This document shows, piece after piece, positions 59,937 to 64,000 of a stretch of DNA of 64,000 bases; within the stretch, counting starts at the first letter, position 1; every line of letters begins with the position of its first letter. The stretch covers positions 62,001-126,000 of the forward strand of contig JAXGRA010000005.1 in assembly GCA_040766135.1 (NCBI GenBank). The letters are read 5' to 3'. The DNA is from JAGVSV01 sp040766135 (GTDB lineage Bacteria > Bacillota > Clostridia > Christensenellales > Aristaeellaceae). The notes beneath the pieces are model-generated. The model was not told where the DNA came from. It saw nothing but the letters and a program-made list of their open reading frames with translations, and did no database searches. The position numbers and the translations under genes are program-made.

Positions 59937-61144
59937 GCAACCAGAAATCAGATCTAATGGACGCCATCACACTGTTGGCGCGCGAAAAGGACATTGACGA
60001 GGATTCGCTGATCGAAACCATAGAGGAGGCGCTGAAGGCGGCCTATCGCAAAAATAGCAAGACCAGCACCGGCAGCACCCATCAGAACTTGAGCGTCTAC
60101 CTGACGCGCAAGGAAGGCGCGCGTGTGTTTGCCCGCAAAACCATCGTGGAAAACGCTGAAGATGTGGAGGACCCGGAAACGCAGATCGTGCTGGCCGAGG
60201 CCCTCAAAATCCGCGCGGATTTCCATGTGGGGGATATCGTCGAAATTGATGTAACACCCAGCGATTTCGGCCGCGTGGCCGCCCAGGCTGCCAAGCAAAT
60301 GCTGGTGCAGCGCATCCGGGAGGCCGAACGCGGCAAAATTTACGAAGAGTATGCCGAGAAGGAAAACGAAATCCTGACGGCCATCGTGCAGCGTGTGGAG
60401 CCCCGTGCTGTGTATGTGGAGCTGGGCCGTACCGAGGGCGTGCTGGAAAGCAGCCAGTTTATGCCCGGCGAAGAATACCGCGCCAACGACCACATCAAAG
60501 TGTATGTGCTGCGCGTGCATCGCAACCATATGGAGCATGCCCGCACTCCGCAGGTACTGGTCAGCCGTATTCACCCCGGCCTGGTCAAACGCCTGTTTGA
60601 AATCGAAGTGCCCGAGATTGCTGCCGGTATCGTGCAGATTAAATCCATCGCACGCGAAGCGGGCAGCCGCACCAAGTTAGCCGTTTACTCGGCAGAGCCC
60701 ATGATTGACCCGGTGGGTGCCTGTGTAGGCCCCCGCGGCAGCCGTGTAGAGCGCGTGGTCAACGAACTAAAGGGCGAGAAAATCGACATCATCAAGTGGT
60801 CGCCCGACCCGGCGGAGTTTGTGGCCAATGCCCTGAACCCCGCGCACGTGGTCAGCGTGTTTATCTCCGAGGCGGAGAAGATTTGCCGCGTGGTGGTGCC
60901 AGACATGCAGCTATCTTTGGCCATTGGCAAGGAAGGGCAAAATGCCCGCCTGGCCGCCAAGCTGACGGGCTGGAAGATCGATATCAAGTCCGAAACCCAG
61001 GTGGCGGAATTGATGCGCGAGCAGGGCATTACCATGGAGGACATCCCTTCGGATTATGACGATATGATGGACCAAGGCATGGACCTGATGCCCCCTATGC
61101 CAGATAATGAGGATTGGCCCTATCCCCTGGAGCCCGAGGCATAA
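59933..61144 (+). CDS. nusA: Transcription termination/antitermination factor NusA
   Basis: 403 residues. N-terminal RNA polymerase-binding domain (1-125), S1 domain (about 135-200), KH1 and KH2 (about 230-340; VGPRGSRVERVVNELKGEKI and LAIGKEGQNARLAAKLTGWK), and an acidic Met/Pro-rich tail. This is the short Firmicutes form without the C-terminal acidic repeats of enterics. Confidence 0.96.
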   Translation: MSNQKSDLMDAITLLAREKDIDEDSLIETIEEALKAAYRKNSKTSTGSTHQNLSVYLTRKEGARVFARKTIVENAEDVEDPETQIVLAEALKIRADFHVGDIVEIDVTPSDFGRVAAQAAKQMLVQRIREAERGKIYEEYAEKENEILTAIVQRVEPRAVYVELGRTEGVLESSQFMPGEEYRANDHIKVYVLRVHRNHMEHARTPQVLVSRIHPGLVKRLFEIEVPEIAAGIVQIKSIAREAGSRTKLAVYSAEPMIDPVGACVGPRGSRVERVVNELKGEKIDIIKWSPDPAEFVANALNPAHVVSVFISEAEKICRVVVPDMQLSLAIGKEGQNARLAAKLTGWKIDIKSETQVAELMREQGITMEDIPSDYDDMMDQGMDLMPPMPDNEDWPYPLEPEA

Positions 61145-61150
61145 GGGCGT

Positions 61151-61426
61151 ATGGCCAAGAAAGTACCCCTGCGCATGTGCGTAGGCTGCCGGGAAATGTT
61201 TCCCAAGCGCGAGCTGCTGCGCATTGTGCGCAGCCCCGAGGGTGAGGTCAGCATGGACCCTACTGGCCGCAAGTCCGGACGCGGGGCCTATGTATGCCAC
61301 AGCGCGGATTGTCTGCAAAAGGCCATCCGTCACCGTCAGCTGGAGCGCGCGCTGGAAACCAAGCTGGGCGATGAAGTAGCCCAAGCGCTGCAGGACGCCC
61401 TGGCCGCGCTGCCACCCCGCGCATGA
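61151..61426 (+). CDS. rnpM: RNase P modulator RnpM (YlxR, DUF448)
   Basis: 91 residues. RMCVGCREMFPKRELLRIVR and GRGAYVCHSADCL are the DUF448 signatures. YlxR/RnpM binds the RNase P RNA in Bacillus and Clostridioides. Six bases after nusA and overlapping ylxQ by four bases. Confidence 0.94.
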   Translation: MAKKVPLRMCVGCREMFPKRELLRIVRSPEGEVSMDPTGRKSGRGAYVCHSADCLQKAIRHRQLERALETKLGDEVAQALQDALAALPPRA

Positions 61427-61719
61427 GCGCTCAGATCAGAGGGCTGTTAGGGTTTGCGATGCGCAGCGGCAAGGTCTGTGTGGGCGCAAGCAAAGCGCTG
61501 GAACAGGTGGAACGCCAAAAAGCCGCTTTGGTGTTGCTGGATGAAGGCGCAGCACCCAACACGCGCGACAAGCTGATCCACCGCTGCCAAGGCGCGCAGG
61601 TACCCTGCCGGGTGTTGCCGGAAGGCCTGCTGGGACAGGCCATCGGACGCCCTAACACGGTAGCCGTAGCGCTGCTACATGGCGACATCGCCCGGAAACT
61701 AACCCAGGAACTTCCCTAA
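61423..61719 (+). CDS. ylxQ: L7Ae-family RNA-binding protein YlxQ
   Basis: 98 residues. GLLGFAMRSGKVCVGASKAL and LVLLDEGAAPNTRDKL are the L7Ae/L30e fold. YlxQ binds kink-turn RNAs. The order nusA-rnpM-ylxQ-infB is conserved across Firmicutes. Confidence 0.93.
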   Translation: MSAQIRGLLGFAMRSGKVCVGASKALEQVERQKAALVLLDEGAAPNTRDKLIHRCQGAQVPCRVLPEGLLGQAIGRPNTVAVALLHGDIARKLTQELP

Positions 61720-61770
61720 GACAACCCACTACGACCCGGTATTATATAAACCCACGGAGGCAATCAACTG

Positions 61771-64000
61771 ATGGCAAAGGTTAGGCTCAAAGAGGTCTCA
61801 AAGGAACTCAACCAGAAAACCGGCGTGATCCTGAACGAAACGGAGCGCGTAAAGCGCAACGCGGATGTGATCATGCAGATGCTGCGTCAACAGGAAAATC
61901 ATTTCCTGCGCGTGGAAGAAGAAGAGCGCCAGCGCATTCGCTATGAAAAACAGCAGGAAATCATGAAGCAGCAGACCAAAGCCTGGACGATGCCGGATGA
62001 TGATTTATCTGTTGAAGAAATAATCGAGGCTGCGGCTGCGCCGACTGTTACGCCTGGAAGGGCGGAAGAAGCCCCTGCCGTTGCCGAACAGCCCAAGGCG
62101 GCCCCGGCAGCAGAAGCCAAACCCGCAGAAGCACCCGCGCCGGTTGAAGCCGTGCGCGAGGAAGCGCCCGCTGCGCCTAAGGCGGAGCCTGCTGCTGCCC
62201 CCGAAAAGGCAGAAGAGGCCCCCGCTGTGGCAGAACAGCCCAAAGCGGCCCCGCCCGCAGCAGCTCCTGCTGAGAAAAAAGCGCCCCCTGCGGCGAAAGA
62301 AGCAGCCCCTGCGGCCAAGGCAGAACCTGCGCGCCCGGCTCGTCCGGCTCCGCGCCCTGTTCAGCATCCCATGGGCCCGCGCTCGCCGCTGCAGCCGCCA
62401 CCCACTGCCCGTCCGGCACAGCCCGCGGCTGGTGAGCAGCGCTATGGCCGCCCTGCGTACCCGGATCGTCCCTATGGACGCCCCGCGGCATCGCAACAAG
62501 GTCAGCCGCGCCAGCAGCAGCGCCCGCCGGCAGCTGCTGGTGAGCAGCGCTATGGTCGTCCCGCTGGCCCCTATGGCCAACCCGCCCGTTCCGCAGGACA
62601 GGCTCCGACAGGGCAACGTCCTTATGGCAGGCCGGCCACGTCCGGTGGCGGACGTTCTTCTGCCCGGCCTGCTGCACGCCCGGCTCCCGAAGAACTGATG
62701 CCGATCATTGAAAAAGAGCGCGTCAGCAATTATGACCCCAACAAGAAAAACTACAACCGCCAGGCCGATCCAGAGCGTGTCAGCCGCAACAAACGTCAGC
62801 AGGCACGCGGTGGTTTTTCGGGCTACGATGATGATGTGGTGCGCGGCGGCAAGCGTGCGCGCAGCCGCAAGCCGTCGGCTCAGCAGCTGATGGCCCCCAT
62901 CCGCATCGAAAAGGCGTACATGACCGCCGAGCAAATCACCGTCCGTGATTTGACCGAGCGTATCGGCAAACCCGCAGGCGATATTCTCAAAAAACTGCTG
63001 ATGCTGGGCAATATGGCCACCATCAACAGCGAACTGGATTATGACACCGCTTCGCTGGTAGCCAGCGAGTTTGGCGTGGAGCTGGAGCTCAAGATTGAAA
63101 AGAGCGCCGAAGAAGTGCTTACGGAGCTGGAGCACAGCGACGATGATGAAAATATGCAGCCGCGTCCGCCGGTCATCACCATCATGGGCCACGTTGACCA
63201 TGGCAAGACCTCGCTGCTGGACTATATCCGCAGCGCCAAGGTGACCGCCAGCGAAGCCGGCGGCATCACCCAGCACATTGGCGCCTATCAGGTTGAAGTA
63301 GATGGGCAGAAAATTACCTTCCTGGACACCCCGGGCCATGAAGCCTTTACGGCCATGCGTGCACGCGGTGCGCAGGCCACCGACATTGCCGTGCTGGTGG
63401 TGGCGGCCGATGACGGAGTCATGCCGCAGACGGTAGAAGCCATCAACCATGCCAAGGCTGCTGATGTGCCCATCATTGTGGCTATCAACAAGATGGATAA
63501 ACCCACCGCCAACCCCGAGCGCATCAAGCAGGACCTGACGTCCTACAACCTGGTCGCCGAGGAATGGGGTGGCGACACCATCATGGTGCCTGTCAGCGCA
63601 TTGACCGGCGAAGGGGTAGACTCGCTGCTGGAAATGATTTTGCTGCAAGCTGAAGTATTGCAATTGAAGGCCAACCCTGACCGTCAGGCGCGCGGCATCA
63701 TCATTGAGGCCAAGCTGGACCGCAGCCAGGGCCCGCTGGCCACCGTGCTGCTGCAAAACGGCACGCTGCGTGTGGGCGACAACATTGTAGCCGGCATGGC
63801 GTCCGGCCGTGTGCGTGCGCTGATCAATGATCGTGGTGAGCGCGTTGAAAGCGCAGGCCCTGCCACACCTGTTGAAATCTCAGGCTTTGGCGAAGTGCCG
63901 CAAGCCGGTGACGAAATGCTGGTCTCTACTGATGACCGCTTGTCCCGTCAGGTAGCGGCGGAGCGCAGGGAGCGCGAGCGCGAGCAGCGTGTTGCGGCAT
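61771..64000 (+). CDS. infB: Translation initiation factor IF-2 (runs off right edge)
   Basis: 743 codons seen; the end lies beyond the window. It starts at ATG 61771 with CGGAGG upstream: MAKVRLKEVSKELNQKTG. A long Ala/Pro/Lys-rich linker follows (about 90-330), including two AEEAPAVAEQPKAAP-type repeats, then an Arg/Tyr/Pro-rich part (RYGRPA repeats), an IF2-N domain (about 385-440) and the GTPase domain with GHVDHGKT (473-480), DTPGHEAFT and NKMD. The N-terminal part is longer than in Bacillus IF-2 (about 470 residues before G1). IF-2 places initiator tRNA on the ribosome. Confidence 0.96.
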   Translation, partial: MAKVRLKEVSKELNQKTGVILNETERVKRNADVIMQMLRQQENHFLRVEEEERQRIRYEKQQEIMKQQTKAWTMPDDDLSVEEIIEAAAAPTVTPGRAEEAPAVAEQPKAAPAAEAKPAEAPAPVEAVREEAPAAPKAEPAAAPEKAEEAPAVAEQPKAAPPAAAPAEKKAPPAAKEAAPAAKAEPARPARPAPRPVQHPMGPRSPLQPPPTARPAQPAAGEQRYGRPAYPDRPYGRPAASQQGQPRQQQRPPAAAGEQRYGRPAGPYGQPARSAGQAPTGQRPYGRPATSGGGRSSARPAARPAPEELMPIIEKERVSNYDPNKKNYNRQADPERVSRNKRQQARGGFSGYDDDVVRGGKRARSRKPSAQQLMAPIRIEKAYMTAEQITVRDLTERIGKPAGDILKKLLMLGNMATINSELDYDTASLVASEFGVELELKIEKSAEEVLTELEHSDDDENMQPRPPVITIMGHVDHGKTSLLDYIRSAKVTASEAGGITQHIGAYQVEVDGQKITFLDTPGHEAFTAMRARGAQATDIAVLVVAADDGVMPQTVEAINHAKAADVPIIVAINKMDKPTANPERIKQDLTSYNLVAEEWGGDTIMVPVSALTGEGVDSLLEMILLQAEVLQLKANPDRQARGIIIEAKLDRSQGPLATVLLQNGTLRVGDNIVAGMASGRVRALINDRGERVESAGPATPVEISGFGEVPQAGDEMLVSTDDRLSRQVAAERREREREQRVAA

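Noticed and set aside
62005..63756. 583-codon open frame on the minus strand
   Set aside because: Shadow of infB; low-complexity Arg/Gly/Cys composition, while the plus strand encodes clear IF-2 motifs.

Overview
The window looks like a chromosomal segment of a GC-rich, Gram-positive anaerobe of the class Clostridia (Firmicutes). This rests on conserved neighbourhoods: ireB-ruvX-DUF1292, darA-holB-ricT, nadK-argR-recN, rimP-nusA-rnpM-ylxQ-infB, tilS-hpt-ftsH, a long-form hpf, and glycyl-radical-enzyme remnants. Genus and species cannot be named from the sequence alone. Many promoters match the vegetative sigma-A type with 17-18 bp spacers.

Layout. 1-5 kb is one leftward operon: NYN/LOTUS RNase-like protein, polyprenyl-phosphate glycosyltransferase, DUF1858 protein, ferritin-like protein, murG, a UroD-family protein and a partial gene. 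5.2-10.8 kb is one 1863-residue secreted, membrane-anchored protein of MucBP-like and SH3b modules. 10.8-18.8 kb is mostly housekeeping (DUF554, DUF1292, ruvX, ireB, hpf, cca, an mreB-like gene, rpmB) plus a cysteine-cluster protein overlapping a solitary DNA methyltransferase. 19-22.5 kb holds an exported flavin reductase and an intact insertion element that contains a strikingly structured 138-nt hairpin. 22.5-28.4 kb carries the proton-translocating transhydrogenase operon, an SDR enzyme, a sirtuin and an orphan MsmX/UgpC-type ABC ATPase.

28.4-28.9 kb is a non-coding, AT-rich stretch with a cluster of DnaA-box-like 9-mers, next to rlmH and recF. It is the best candidate for a replication origin in the window. 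Gene orientation agrees: leftward genes are common to its left and rightward genes dominate to its right up to 52.8 kb. dnaA and dnaN are absent, so this is inference.

31-36.7 kb holds a leftward pseudokinase-like/MATE/rhomboid-like operon and a polar amino-acid ABC importer. 36.8-38.8 kb is a small accessory patch: an AT-rich hypothetical gene with a possible nuclease motif, and an MtaA-like methyltransferase. 39-52.8 kb is a long rightward run: tilS (probably leaderless), hpt, ftsH, PHP phosphoesterase, VanW protein, Gfo/Idh oxidoreductase, nadK, argR, recN, upp, a methyltransferase and a SpoIID/SH3b protein.

52.8-56.8 kb is a decayed insertion. A truncated transposase, a frameshifted glycyl radical enzyme and its activase lie between two 129-bp copies of the 3' end of the SpoIID-like gene, and a HAD pseudogene follows. 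From 56.8 kb to the right edge lie the divergent darA-holB-ricT and rimP-nusA-rnpM-ylxQ-infB operons. infB runs off the window.
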